64,000 nucleotides of DNA from Hylemonella gracilis str. Niagara R (GCF_000600295.1 NZ_JEMG01000001.1:470670-534669), one strand, 5' to 3'; counted from the stretch's first letter, positions 27,945-36,356 are shown. Made by a program: numbers and translations. The notes: a model not told the origin generated them from the sequence alone.

Positions 27945-29218
27945 CAAGTTGACAGAGTTGATGGGCGGGTGGACTTGAAAATCCGGGCGTGTTCTGCGGC
28001 AAGCTGAGTCTTCGAAGGCAAGAGATCTTCATAGATGAGGAAGCGGTTTGGGTCCTCGCTGCGCAATGCCTGCAGTGCGGGCTTGAGCAAACCACAGTTC
28101 TTCTCGAAAGCTTGATCGAGGTGGTCCAGTTCAAGGCGGCGCGCTCCCTCGCGAAGCGCAATTTTCTGAGCCTGAGTGACAACGGAAATCAGGACGGCAG
28201 GAAGTCCAAGCGACAATTCGAAGAGCTTTTTCTCCCAGGATTGATCAAAAGGGACCGGTTCATCCATGTACTGGTGCGTGGAGAGCGCTTTGACCAGCAA
28301 CCTGAAGTGAACGTCTCCACTTGTCTTGGGAAGTGGGAGATCTTCGATCCCTCCGGAAGAGCTTCGACGAGCGGCTTCCAGGGAGCCCGCTATCACTCTG
28401 GCCATCTGATGAGTGCCGCTGAACACCAGAGGAACTTTCACCACGTTGGCCAGCTGAATCAGCAAATTCAGAACTTGACTTCCCTGTTTCCTGCCCGCTT
28501 CTGTCAGGCGCTGCAGATCATCAATGTGCAGCAGTCCGAGGTGAAATGTCGTCGCAATCTGAGCGAACTCCTCGATTTTCTGGTCGACGGACATCTTTAC
28601 CCGTCCATACTGACTGACATAGCTCGCCGGGCCGTCAAGACCGAGCGCGCGATCTACAGCAGCGAAGGCGCGTAGCAACAGCCCGCGTGGGGAGCCATTG
28701 ATAGGAGCATCCAGTGAGAGCCAAGTGATCTGTGTATGAGAGAACGGCTTTCCAGCGTATCGCGTGTGCCGGATGACTTGAGGAGTAAGCGACAAAATGG
28801 AGCGGATGCTGCGCGACTTTCCACTACCGCTGAGCGCTGTCACCATCAGACAAGGGGGCAAAGGTGAGAACTGACCTCCTTGCATTCGCATTCGCTCGCG
28901 CGCGGTGTAAATTTCTTTCGTTGTGGACCCAAGGGTGGGATTGCGCCGCAAATACCCAGATCTCATCAGGAGGCCGATTTCTGACTCGATTGCTACCAGT
29001 TCTGGTCGAGGAACGAATAAGGAGTCCAGCGCAGACATGGCGTGGATCCGCAGATGTGGTGGTAGTCTTCGCGCTTCAGCAACACTTGCTGAAGGTGGTG
29101 TTAGCAGCGTTGACTCGAGCTCATCACGACTCATGATTGACGGCAATGCTTCGATCAGCGGGTTGTTCAGGTAGAACTCGGGCAACCCATCAGTCGTATA
29201 AGTGGCTTTGGTTTTCAT
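27944..29218 (-). CDS. tnsC: TnsC-like AAA+ transposition regulator
   Basis: A 424-residue AAA+ ATPase. Walker A is ALSGSGKSRS (Gly131-Ser135) and Walker B LLHIDDLQ (Asp233-234), followed by a sensor-type VFSGTHQM. It would form filaments on target DNA and pass the target signal from TniQ to TnsAB. ATG 29218 overlaps the tnsB stop in an ATGA; the GTG 12 bases upstream is less likely. The N-terminal 60 residues may contact TnsB or TniQ. Order TnsA-TnsB-TnsC-TniQ marks a true Tn7-like element rather than a TniABQR Tn5053 element. Confidence 0.9.
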   Translation of the reverse strand: MKTKATYTTDGLPEFYLNNPLIEALPSIMSRDELESTLLTPPSASVAEARRLPPHLRIHAMSALDSLFVPRPELVAIESEIGLLMRSGYLRRNPTLGSTTKEIYTARERMRMQGGQFSPLPPCLMVTALSGSGKSRSIRSILSLTPQVIRHTRYAGKPFSHTQITWLSLDAPINGSPRGLLLRAFAAVDRALGLDGPASYVSQYGRVKMSVDQKIEEFAQIATTFHLGLLHIDDLQRLTEAGRKQGSQVLNLLIQLANVVKVPLVFSGTHQMARVIAGSLEAARRSSSGGIEDLPLPKTSGDVHFRLLVKALSTHQYMDEPVPFDQSWEKKLFELSLGLPAVLISVVTQAQKIALREGARRLELDHLDQAFEKNCGLLKPALQALRSEDPNRFLIYEDLLPSKTQLAAEHARIFKSTRPSTLST

Positions 29219-31422
29219 TTCAAAGTCCACGACTTCAGCTGTTCTGACATCCGCTCGAAGTACTCTTGTGTTTCTGAGGAGACGGGCGTTGGTGTTGGAA
29301 TTTCCTTTTCGGCGTCAGCAGTGGAGTTCTGCACTGGTAGAGCTGGAGAATCTTTTATCTCTTCCATGCCCCTGCTCGCGGTTTCGGTCATCCTGTTGGC
29401 ACGTACCCCCGTCGTCTTGGCACGCTTACTGACTGGAGCCGCGCGATTTGCAGCGGCGGTGTCGGCTTGTGCTTGCTCCAATTCCTTGCTACTGGCCCGC
29501 TGGATCGCGAGCCGCTCGTCCGCCGTATCGTCGGCCAGGTCTTGTCCAAGGGACTTGGAAAAGCTGCTCATCTCCATAAAATCTTCAGAAGAAAAGTCGC
29601 GGTAATTTTGAACCTGCTTCTGCAACTGGACCTCTCGCATGGCTGCCTCGTCTGGCAGCAGGCACCACGCTGTAGAGGGATCATCGGGCGAATCAATGAG
29701 TTTGATAGGCAATTGATTGCCAAAGCCCGCCAATTGAACGGCGGGATGCTCCAACATCCACGGGGCCGTGTGCCGGATTTTTTGATGCAGCACCCCATAA
29801 CGGGTCAGCATCGCTTCCTTCTGTAGGAGCGTTTTCCGCATTGCTGCTTGATGATCCAGAAAGGTCGCACTGCCGTGTTTGTTGGCGATCCCATAGTTCC
29901 AGAACCCCAGTGGATTCGGAGTCACGTCGTTCGTCATGAACGTGGCACTTAAATGCTGACTCATGTCGCGTGTGAGATTCAGAATTGCAATCCGCCTTAC
30001 GAGTAGTCGAGTGAACTCTTTCAGAGTCAGTACAGCATCCAATCTACAGTCGCGTGTCCCTCGCTCTCTATCTCGCTGGACAACTGCACCAGGCAGCCAA
30101 TGTATGTGAGTGTTCAGAATTCCGAACATCCGTTCGACTAGCGACTTCCAATCTGCACGGTAAGCTGCGGCAATACTGAGATTGGTTCGAAGCTCCAACT
30201 GCACCCCATAGCTTCCCTTGCTGTGCAACTCACCTCGATCCGCCAACCAGAATGTTGGAACACAGCCTTGGGGAAGTAAGTGATGCAAATCGGACACTCC
30301 CAACCAGGCCAGCCAGCGACTCTTATCAGCGATGGCCCGGTACAGTGCGATCCGTGCTTGATCAAGGTTGGGTCCTTCTAGGGCAACGTGTAAGCCGACG
30401 ATCAAGGAAGAGAAAGCGTCCACGACAAGATAGATCACTGGCCGTCCGATCAGACGTCGCCGATCGAAAGAACTCACCAAGTAAATGTCACCCACAGTGG
30501 CGTCCACCACGTACGTGTGCCCTGGATAGGGGATGCGGTCCCGTGCGCTGCCTAGTGCGGGACGATGAGAGAGCTGTATGCGGCGTTTCCCCGCTGCTGC
30601 CTGTAGAAGCGCAAGCTGTCCCGTTACCTGGGCGAGTGTGTACCGGAACTGCCGTTCTGTGATAAATGATTCTGTTGCGTCCGAACTGACCTTGAATCCG
30701 CCATCTGCCGACGTCAGGACTTTATTGGGCCTGAAGTTCTCTTCGTACTTTCTGTACATCTCGGCCTGAGAAATTGATTGGTTCTCGAGGGATTCGTAGA
30801 AGACTTTTATTGACTCCTTGTCGTCTTCGGTCACATTGCGACCAACTGCGGAGGGGCGGTGCTCGCTTTTTGCCCGCATAGAAGGTCGGCCCAGCTTGTG
30901 CTTGATATTTCGCCGCTTTCCCTTGACCCAGTAGCGGTCTTCACTTGCCCAATGAACATCCATGCACAAGGTGAAGAACCGAGCCAGAAGCCGAAGCACA
31001 GTCGTGATGTCGATCAGGTGTTTGGTCGCAGCTTTTTTGATATTCGAATTCCACCTGCCGCCGCAAAGCATTGCTGAAAGCGTTTCAGGATCGACGAGTG
31101 AAGTGAGGATTTCCCGGTTAGCCTCATACCGCTTGCGCATCGTGACGGTTTCACGCTGTCGGTTGGTTGGCTCATCGATCTGGATTTCCGGCGCTGACTG
31201 AAACAGGCCTTTCCCCAAATTCTCGGCGACGATATCCCAGGGGTATACGCGCGGCTTTCTGCAATGGGTGAAGGGTTTCAGAGAGCCGTCTTCTGCGCTA
31301 TTGCCAATCCAGAACAACGCGACCGCGTCCTCTTTCTGGGAGGCTAAGACAATCCTGTGCAAGCCGGATCTGAAATTGGCTACTCCCGGTGGAACCAGGA
31401 CAAGCTGGTTGGGCTTCATCAT
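29215..31422 (-). CDS. tnsB: TnsB, DDE transposase
   Basis: A 735-residue rve/Mu-type transposase that binds the end repeats and joins 3' ends to target DNA. Catalytic residues are visible: Asp307 in TYVVDATVGD, Asp395 in FWLADRGELH and Glu430 in DWKSLVERMFG, with the usual 35-residue spacing between the last two. An N-terminal DNA-binding region (1-290) and a charged C-terminal tail of about 130 residues (a likely TnsC contact) flank the core. ATG 31422 overlaps the tnsA stop; the open frame upstream of it is only the shadow of tnsA. Confidence 0.93.
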   Translation of the reverse strand: MMKPNQLVLVPPGVANFRSGLHRIVLASQKEDAVALFWIGNSAEDGSLKPFTHCRKPRVYPWDIVAENLGKGLFQSAPEIQIDEPTNRQRETVTMRKRYEANREILTSLVDPETLSAMLCGGRWNSNIKKAATKHLIDITTVLRLLARFFTLCMDVHWASEDRYWVKGKRRNIKHKLGRPSMRAKSEHRPSAVGRNVTEDDKESIKVFYESLENQSISQAEMYRKYEENFRPNKVLTSADGGFKVSSDATESFITERQFRYTLAQVTGQLALLQAAAGKRRIQLSHRPALGSARDRIPYPGHTYVVDATVGDIYLVSSFDRRRLIGRPVIYLVVDAFSSLIVGLHVALEGPNLDQARIALYRAIADKSRWLAWLGVSDLHHLLPQGCVPTFWLADRGELHSKGSYGVQLELRTNLSIAAAYRADWKSLVERMFGILNTHIHWLPGAVVQRDRERGTRDCRLDAVLTLKEFTRLLVRRIAILNLTRDMSQHLSATFMTNDVTPNPLGFWNYGIANKHGSATFLDHQAAMRKTLLQKEAMLTRYGVLHQKIRHTAPWMLEHPAVQLAGFGNQLPIKLIDSPDDPSTAWCLLPDEAAMREVQLQKQVQNYRDFSSEDFMEMSSFSKSLGQDLADDTADERLAIQRASSKELEQAQADTAAANRAAPVSKRAKTTGVRANRMTETASRGMEEIKDSPALPVQNSTADAEKEIPTPTPVSSETQEYFERMSEQLKSWTLK

Positions 31423-32393
31423 CTGCGTGGCCCGTAAGCGATGCGTGCGGTGATCGCAGACTGAACATTGGATTTCCGACCAGGCCAGGGGCGTGACAAG
31501 TCCATTTCCTGATCGAGATGCAGTGGCCGCCAGCGTCTGGTGAGAATTGCATGCTTGAAAGCTCGTACGACGATCTCTTTGCCCATGCCCAGCCTGGCTG
31601 AACAGTACGTCAGTCGTTCTCCAAGTGATTGGTGTGCTGGCGTTTGGTCTATTACTGCCAAGATTTCCTCTAGGCAATTCGGATCTTCTGCCCAATTCAT
31701 TCCATCGAGCGCCCACATCATCAGATCCGCAAGCCTCCGGGTGAATCGGTTCTCGTTGACTACAATGAATTGAGCCTTGCGGTCTAACCAATATTGCCTC
31801 TCGATGGCCCGAAGGTCTATGGCTCTGTCTGAGCTGTTCGAAAGCTCTTTCGAGTATTTGGCATGGATTGCCAAGTGAGAGCCATCAGCGAAAGAGACCA
31901 GCAGGTCTGTCGTCATAACCCTCGGGCAGTCCCTCGTGATTTGAGGGTGGCGAATACCAAGATCCCTTGCGATCTGTATTGATCCTCTTGCCGACGGCGT
32001 TAGTAAGGAGAATTGCGGATCAAAGTCAAAGGCCTGAAGCGGGAACTGTTCACGGATATCGTTCGGCTTCAGTGACCAGGCCAATAGAAAATTCAGGAGT
32101 TCGAGATCGCTGAGGAGGTGGTGTTGCCGCCCGATTTTCTGGTTGAAAATGAGATGGGAGCGCCCATGGGACTGAAACCCGGTTCGCTCGATCTGCAGAA
32201 ATGGCAGATAGTCTGGACCACTCCCTGTCCCACGTCCTTGCTTAATTTTCTGGCGCTGCCACTTCAGTTCGCGTGGCTCCTTCTTGCGTGCCTGTGCATC
32301 GGGCGCGGTCGAAGATTGGGCGTGGCTGCCCACAGGTGAGGTATCCAAGTACATCTCCAGCTTCTTTTTGGCGCAGGCTCCCGCCAGCGCCAC
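31419..32393 (-). CDS. tnsA: TnsA, transposon 5'-end endonuclease
   Basis: A TnsA-type endonuclease of up to 324 residues that cuts the 5' ends so the element moves by cut and paste. Restriction-fold residues are Glu98 (LSDLELLNFLLAW), Asp163 (MTTDLLVSF) and Lys179 (AIHAKYSK). A C-terminal TnsC-contact-like helical domain follows. The start is uncertain: GTG 32393 is the longest, ATG 32354 gives 311 residues. Presence of TnsA means the element need not leave a cointegrate, in accord with its clean simple insertion. Upstream lies a candidate small RNA on the opposite strand. Confidence 0.87.
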   Translation of the reverse strand: MALAGACAKKKLEMYLDTSPVGSHAQSSTAPDAQARKKEPRELKWQRQKIKQGRGTGSGPDYLPFLQIERTGFQSHGRSHLIFNQKIGRQHHLLSDLELLNFLLAWSLKPNDIREQFPLQAFDFDPQFSLLTPSARGSIQIARDLGIRHPQITRDCPRVMTTDLLVSFADGSHLAIHAKYSKELSNSSDRAIDLRAIERQYWLDRKAQFIVVNENRFTRRLADLMMWALDGMNWAEDPNCLEEILAVIDQTPAHQSLGERLTYCSARLGMGKEIVVRAFKHAILTRRWRPLHLDQEMDLSRPWPGRKSNVQSAITARIAYGPRR

Positions 32394-32438
32394 GTGATGG
32401 CACTTGACGTCACCGGAAGTTGGAGGGATACTTGTCCC

Positions 32439-32510
32439 AGGGTCCGAAACCTAAGAGAAGTGCTCACCAGCCTCTCGGCAACGCCGTTCTTTGGAGCGGC
32501 GTTTTGTTTT
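32439..32510 (+). ncRNA. Candidate small RNA between tnsA and an HTH gene
   Basis: TTGACG (32404-32409), a 17-base spacer and GATACT (32427-32432) make a good promoter. Only about 40 bases after its predicted start comes a hairpin AACGCCG (32480-32486) with CGGCGTT (32497-32503), followed by TTGTTTT to 32510. No start codon with an open frame lies between, so the product would be an RNA of roughly 70 nt, transcribed away from tnsA and ending at the stop of the convergent HTH gene. It matches no RNA family I know. It might regulate tnsA, or simply be a terminator serving read-through. Confidence 0.4.
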
Positions 32511-32795
32511 CTACATGGTGTTCTCCACGAGTGAGATAGACGAACTTGCCCCACCCGAACGGGCGCTCTTGGGCCGGAAGAAATCGTCATGGCGTGGCGC
32601 CGGCCGCAGCCCAAGCGCGACACTAATTCTGTAGCTCTCCCCTCGAGTTGCTTGATTGCGACCACTCAGAACTGCGTAAACGAGCGGCAGCGAAAATCCT
32701 CGGTCGCGCGCCCAGCAGGCAACACTGACCCCGTCCTCTTTGAACTTTTTTCGAACTTCGTCAAGGTCGTTGATCTGCTCGGCTGCGTCATACAT
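32511..32795 (-). CDS. Small HTH protein, phage-type DNA-binding regulator
   Basis: A 94-residue protein: DEVRKKFKEDGVSVACWARDRGFSLPLVYAVLSGRNQATRGESYRISVALGLRP looks like a Cro/C1-type helix-turn-helix similar to small regulators found near phage and transposon genes. It is divergent from an XRE gene with only 49 bases between them, and that gap (AT-rich, GATAATATACATTAATGATAA) must hold both promoters. It reads toward tnsA, so it may control the tns operon. The exact family is not certain. Confidence 0.65.
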   Translation of the reverse strand: MYDAAEQINDLDEVRKKFKEDGVSVACWARDRGFSLPLVYAVLSGRNQATRGESYRISVALGLRPAPRHDDFFRPKSARSGGASSSISLVENTM

Positions 32796-32844
32796 AATTG
32801 AGTGCGATAATATACATTAATGATAATTTTCACAAGGGCCAACA

Positions 32845-33261
32845 GTGGAGCTTGATGACATCGGAATTCGGTTGCGCGCGGAGCGCGAGCGACTAGGCTT
32901 GACGCAAGAACAGTTGGCCGTTGCGGCAGGAGCAAACAAGATCACCGTTTTTCGGTATGAGGGGGGGGCACATCTGCCCACGCTTTCCTTTCTGGTCGCC
33001 GTCGAGGCTGTTGGTGTGGATGTGGGATATGTGTTGGATGGAAAACGGAGCATGGTCGTTTTGGGCCTCGATGACGCAGCTCTGCTGGGACGTGCTCTAG
33101 CCGTGATCGATGACCTTCTGGACAAGCATCACTTCAGTCCATCCGAAGAAGTACATGGGAGGCTGATATTGCAGGTACTGAAGGATGCTCATAGCTCAGC
33201 CAGCGGCTCCAAGATTCGGATGCAGTCGCTAGACAAGCTGATCGAGGAGTTGACGAAGTGA
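32845..33261 (+). CDS. XRE-family regulator with C-terminal extension
   Basis: A 138-residue protein beginning at GTG 32845. The HTH_3 domain spans residues 5-65 (IGIRLRAERERLGLTQEQLAVAAGANKITVFRYEGGAHLPTLSFLVAVEAVGVDVGYVL). The helical C-terminal half (ALLGRALAVIDDLLDKHHFSP...LDKLIEEL) may dimerise. Its stop overlaps the start of the next gene, a membrane protein, so the two form a pair. Divergent to another HTH gene, it could be part of the control circuit of the transposon. Confidence 0.82.
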   Translation: MELDDIGIRLRAERERLGLTQEQLAVAAGANKITVFRYEGGAHLPTLSFLVAVEAVGVDVGYVLDGKRSMVVLGLDDAALLGRALAVIDDLLDKHHFSPSEEVHGRLILQVLKDAHSSASGSKIRMQSLDKLIEELTK

Positions 33262-34028
33262 ACGATCCGTCAGAACCAGAGGATGCGGATTCTGCAAAGC
33301 TATCCTCAGTTCTGATTGAATTGCGCTCACTTTGGGCCCGGGTGGAAGGTCCGGTAGAGGCCACTCAAGCGCTGGAGCAAGTCCGCGATATTCAGCGGCA
33401 TGAAATGCAGGAGCAGTACCTAGGCCTGCTCCAGACCCGCTTTACTTGGTGGCAGGTTTTGAGCAGCCCGTGGCATGCGTGGCGCTTCAACCGGGAGAGG
33501 CGTCGTTTTGATGTTGCGTCCGTTGCCCAGTTGGAAAGAGATGACTGGCATCGCCTGAACCGATTGGTGACTCGGATCGAGTTTGGCCTGCATGTGGATC
33601 GTGCGTCGGCAGATCATCTAAGGCGGTTTTTGAGAGCTAGGGTGCTGACAGCACGCGATGCTTGGCGGCTACTTCATTCTGTCGGCTGCCGAATTGAGAA
33701 GGACTGTCTGGAGCCGGCTCCACTGTCCCTGCCCGTGGCGGCAGTGGGACTGGTAGCTGGAATTTTTCTTAGCTTGATTGCACTCCTCTTCGCTGTGCAA
33801 GTAGCGATCGATTTACTCAGCGACTGCCAATTCAATGCATGTAACGTCTTAGGTGGCAGCATGGTGTGTTCTTGGCTGTTATTCATTGCGCCAAGCCTGA
33901 TTTGCTGGACATGGGGGCGACGCGATGCGGCACGTGTCCTGCATGCACTGCTTTCCAGCGATCAAGTTAATTCTTCCGCGTTGTATCAAGCGATCAAGCG
34001 TCCGTTTTTTATGAGGCTTGTTTGGTAA
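33258..34028 (+). CDS. Two-helix membrane protein of unknown function
   Basis: I do not recognise this 256-residue protein. It has a long soluble, helical N-terminal part (about 155 residues, many Arg and Glu), then two clear transmembrane helices (VAAVGLVAGIFLSLIALLF and SMVCSWLLFIAPSLICW) and a short cytosolic tail. The start overlaps the xre stop by 4 bases, so it is co-translated with the regulator. A membrane protein under a dedicated XRE repressor is a layout seen in toxin-type defence modules, but no family evidence supports that here. Confidence 0.6.
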   Translation: MNDPSEPEDADSAKLSSVLIELRSLWARVEGPVEATQALEQVRDIQRHEMQEQYLGLLQTRFTWWQVLSSPWHAWRFNRERRRFDVASVAQLERDDWHRLNRLVTRIEFGLHVDRASADHLRRFLRARVLTARDAWRLLHSVGCRIEKDCLEPAPLSLPVAAVGLVAGIFLSLIALLFAVQVAIDLLSDCQFNACNVLGGSMVCSWLLFIAPSLICWTWGRRDAARVLHALLSSDQVNSSALYQAIKRPFFMRLVW

Positions 34029-34102
34029 TAGCTCTCATGCTTCATATGGGTGCAGCATTCGATGCGTAAGAAATCACTTCTTCTTGAGAAAAGAGGATAA
34101 CT

Positions 34103-34555
34103 ATGGACGTCAAAAAAAGACCGCAGTCCACTGGAGCAAGCGAGCAGAATGCGCTGGGGTTTTACCTGCAGTCTGGAGATGTTCGTCTGGCCTCTTCGCT
34201 TAGCCAAGTCCCAAAGGTAGATTTGGTGAACTGGAAGATGTTCCGGGTCCGATGGCCAGATGGAAGAACGACCCGGCACCTGATTGGAAGAACTGTCCAC
34301 TCCAACCGCGGTAGGGCTTGCTCAGAGATCAAAACCATAGATCTGGCGACCGGTTCGTTCACGACTAAGTCGGGTCGTCAGTATCTGATCCATGGGCCCA
34401 CCCGGGACGACTTGGATGCTGCGTTCGTCTTCGATCTGTGGGTGCGCGAGTGGAATGTGCAGGCTAGGGAGATAACGCGGCCATTTCTCCGCTTGTTGCG
34501 GAATCGTAATCCATCGCTGCTCGAAAGTCTGTTCGAGGGGCAGTTTCTGCAGTGA
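34103..34555 (+). CDS. Hypothetical protein
   Basis: A 150-residue protein without a domain I recognise. It has no signal peptide or membrane helix. The middle is strand-rich (MFRVRWPDGRTTRHLIGRTVHSN) and ends with a helical segment (FVFDLWVREWNVQAREITRPFLRLL). ATG 34103 follows AGAGGATAACT, a fair ribosome site. It lies in the cargo block right of the tns genes. Confidence 0.5.
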   Translation: MDVKKRPQSTGASEQNALGFYLQSGDVRLASSLSQVPKVDLVNWKMFRVRWPDGRTTRHLIGRTVHSNRGRACSEIKTIDLATGSFTTKSGRQYLIHGPTRDDLDAAFVFDLWVREWNVQAREITRPFLRLLRNRNPSLLESLFEGQFLQ

Positions 34556-34579
34556 CTACATCACTCTAGGCAGACTGGG

Positions 34580-35002
34580 ATGACTGAAGCGAAGATACTT
34601 TTCTTGGACTTCGATGGTGTACTCCACGCGAATTCGGGGCCAGGTGCAAACATGCGTGAATTCGTCTGGTTGCCTATCCTTAAGAGTCTCATCTCTAGCC
34701 ATACTGATCTTAGGATTGTGGTCCACGCATCGTATCGACGCACTTCTTCGGCGGAGTTCCTGCGTACACGCCTCGGATTCGGAAAAGATATCTACCTAGG
34801 CGTCACGAAACCTACCCTGGATCGATGGCCGTCAATCCAGGAATGGACGAAAGGCCGCCCGTGGGTCAAGTCATTCCGGATATTGGATGACCAGGCATTT
34901 GAGTTTCCAGAGCCGCCGCCGGCTGAACTGATCTTGTGTGATGGTCGACGAGGACTATCCGAGGCCCGCGTCCAGGACGCACTGCGTGCGTGGCTAACCT
35001 GA
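34580..35002 (+). CDS. Small HAD-domain protein
   Basis: A 140-residue HAD-like phosphatase domain. Motif I is ILFLDFDGVLHA (nucleophile and acid aspartates); a serine/threonine motif II candidate is VVHASYRRT; the C-terminal part has FRILDDQAFEF, a DD motif III/IV. Small proteins of this kind are known from phage and island genomes and their substrates are unknown. It is 24 bases downstream of the previous gene and likely part of the same cargo run. Confidence 0.72.
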   Translation: MTEAKILFLDFDGVLHANSGPGANMREFVWLPILKSLISSHTDLRIVVHASYRRTSSAEFLRTRLGFGKDIYLGVTKPTLDRWPSIQEWTKGRPWVKSFRILDDQAFEFPEPPPAELILCDGRRGLSEARVQDALRAWLT

Positions 35003-35026
35003 AGATCCATATTGGGAGCCAGAAAA

Positions 35027-35299
35027 ATGATCACCGTAGATCCTGATGTGATGGGTGGTCTCCCGTGCTTCGCCGGGACGCGGGTTCCCATCGACAACGT
35101 TCTCGGCTCGATAGAACAATCCATCGACATGGAGTTCCTGCTTGTGGCTTATTCCTTCCTGACGGAGGAACATATCCAGGCTGCACAGATCTACGCGGCC
35201 TCACACCCAAGTCGGAGGCCATCAGAACGGCTCAGCAACGCCATGCCTGATGCAAGGCTAGTGAGCGATCTCACGCTTCAACGCATTCATCGATCATGA
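35027..35299 (+). CDS. DUF433 protein, antitoxin-like
   Basis: A 90-residue DUF433 protein, recognised from MITVDPDVMGGLPCFAGTRVPIDNVLGSIEQSIDMEFLLVAYSFLTEEHIQAAQIYAASHPS. The family is a small helix-turn-helix fold usually paired with a PIN-like toxin gene. No PIN gene follows here; instead its stop overlaps (ATGA) the start of a MbcA/Xre-type antitoxin domain gene. ATG 35027 follows a weak GGGAG. It could be an orphan antitoxin or regulator of the next genes. Confidence 0.82.
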   Translation: MITVDPDVMGGLPCFAGTRVPIDNVLGSIEQSIDMEFLLVAYSFLTEEHIQAAQIYAASHPSRRPSERLSNAMPDARLVSDLTLQRIHRS

Positions 35300-35511
35300 A
35301 AGAACTCTCTGGCGAGCGAGATGACTGGGATGTAGACCAGCCGAAAGCTTTTGCCGAGGAAGTTTTCGGGACCAAGGAGAAATCCCAGAAGTGGATGCGT
35401 ACCGAGGTGGTTTCCTTGGGATGCACCAGGCCTATCGACATGATGAGTAATCCTGAAGATCGCAAGTCGGTCGGAGGCGTGCTGGTAAAAATCCAGGAAG
35501 GATTCTCGTGA
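35296..35511 (+). CDS. MbcA/ParS/Xre antitoxin toxin-binding domain protein
   Basis: A 71-residue protein matching only the C-terminal toxin-binding domain of RES-Xre antitoxins: FAEEVFGTKEKSQKWMRTEVVSLGCTRPIDMMSNPEDRKSVGGVLVKIQEGF. The usual N-terminal DNA-binding helices are missing or reduced to the first 15 residues. Normally the next gene is a RES-domain NAD+-degrading toxin; here it is a sirtuin whose ATG overlaps this stop. It is also coupled to the DUF433 gene upstream, which could supply DNA binding. Confidence 0.78.
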   Translation: MKELSGERDDWDVDQPKAFAEEVFGTKEKSQKWMRTEVVSLGCTRPIDMMSNPEDRKSVGGVLVKIQEGFS

Positions 35512-36356
35512 TGGAGACGCCACGCAAGCCTTCGCTCGTTGTTTTCACCGGAGCAGGAATCTCTGCCGAAAGTGGTCTCGCCACCTTCCGGGATGCGAAC
35601 GGCCTTTGGAACAGCCACAGGCCCGAAGAACTCGCCAGCATCCAAGCTTGGAGGCGCGATCCGGCGCTGGTACTTGAGTTCTACAACCAGCGCTGGAAAC
35701 AACTCCAGACGGTGAAGCCCAACTCCGCCCACTACGCCATCGCGGAGCTGGAGCAGGCCTACGATGTGACCGTGATCACCCAGAATGTGGATGATTTGCA
35801 TGAGCGCGCCGGCTCCACAAAGATCGTTCACCTGCACGGCGAATTGATGAAGGTCTGCGAACAGCACGACAAGGGCGCGACCTACCCCTATGCAAACCCT
35901 CTGAAGGTCGAGGACCTGGGACCCACCGGACGCCAACTGCGTCCGTTCATCGTGTGGTTCGGAGAAGATGTCCCATTGATTCCGGTGGCACAAGAGATCG
36001 TGTCCAAAGCAGACGTCTTTATCGTCGTTGGCACGTCGTTGAACGTGTACCCGGCAGCGAGCCTGGTCGACGACGCCAGGCGAGCCTCGCCCAAGTTCCT
36101 CGTGAACAAGGAACATTCATTGGGTACCCTGGGCTTGGATCGAAGTGTTTTCGAGGATTGGACGGTTCTGATCGGACCGGCCACAGTGGGAATGTCTGAG
36201 GTCAAGCACTCGCTTCTGACCAAGCGAGGCAAGTCAGACTTGCCAGATCGAACTCGAGCAGCCCAAGACATACTGCAGTACATGCAAGATCGAACGCTCT
36301 CATTGCCCGTATCCGATGCCGAACTCAAGGGCTGGATCGAGAAAGGGCGAGACTGA
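35511..36356 (+). CDS. Sirtuin (Sir2-type NAD-dependent deacylase) lacking the zinc cysteines
   Basis: A 281-residue Sir2 protein. NAD-binding motifs are FTGAGISAESGLATFRD (13-29), TQNVDDLHERAG and the catalytic HLHGE; QLRPFIVWFGE follows. The small zinc lobe lacks the usual two CxxC pairs; only one cysteine (KVCEQ) remains, as in the zinc-free sirtuins I recall from Bacteroidetes. Tyr58 and Arg61 (FYNQR) match the YxxR pair of desuccinylase-type sirtuins, which favours deacylase over NADase activity. A C-terminal 60-residue extension is unusual. The gene is translationally coupled to an antitoxin-domain gene, so a toxin or defence role is possible. Confidence 0.88.
   Translation: METPRKPSLVVFTGAGISAESGLATFRDANGLWNSHRPEELASIQAWRRDPALVLEFYNQRWKQLQTVKPNSAHYAIAELEQAYDVTVITQNVDDLHERAGSTKIVHLHGELMKVCEQHDKGATYPYANPLKVEDLGPTGRQLRPFIVWFGEDVPLIPVAQEIVSKADVFIVVGTSLNVYPAASLVDDARRASPKFLVNKEHSLGTLGLDRSVFEDWTVLIGPATVGMSEVKHSLLTKRGKSDLPDRTRAAQDILQYMQDRTLSLPVSDAELKGWIEKGRD

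Noticed and set aside
25298..32510. CRISPR-associated transposon (CAST)
   Set aside because: No Cas gene and no repeat-spacer array were seen anywhere in the window, despite the Tn7-like genes.
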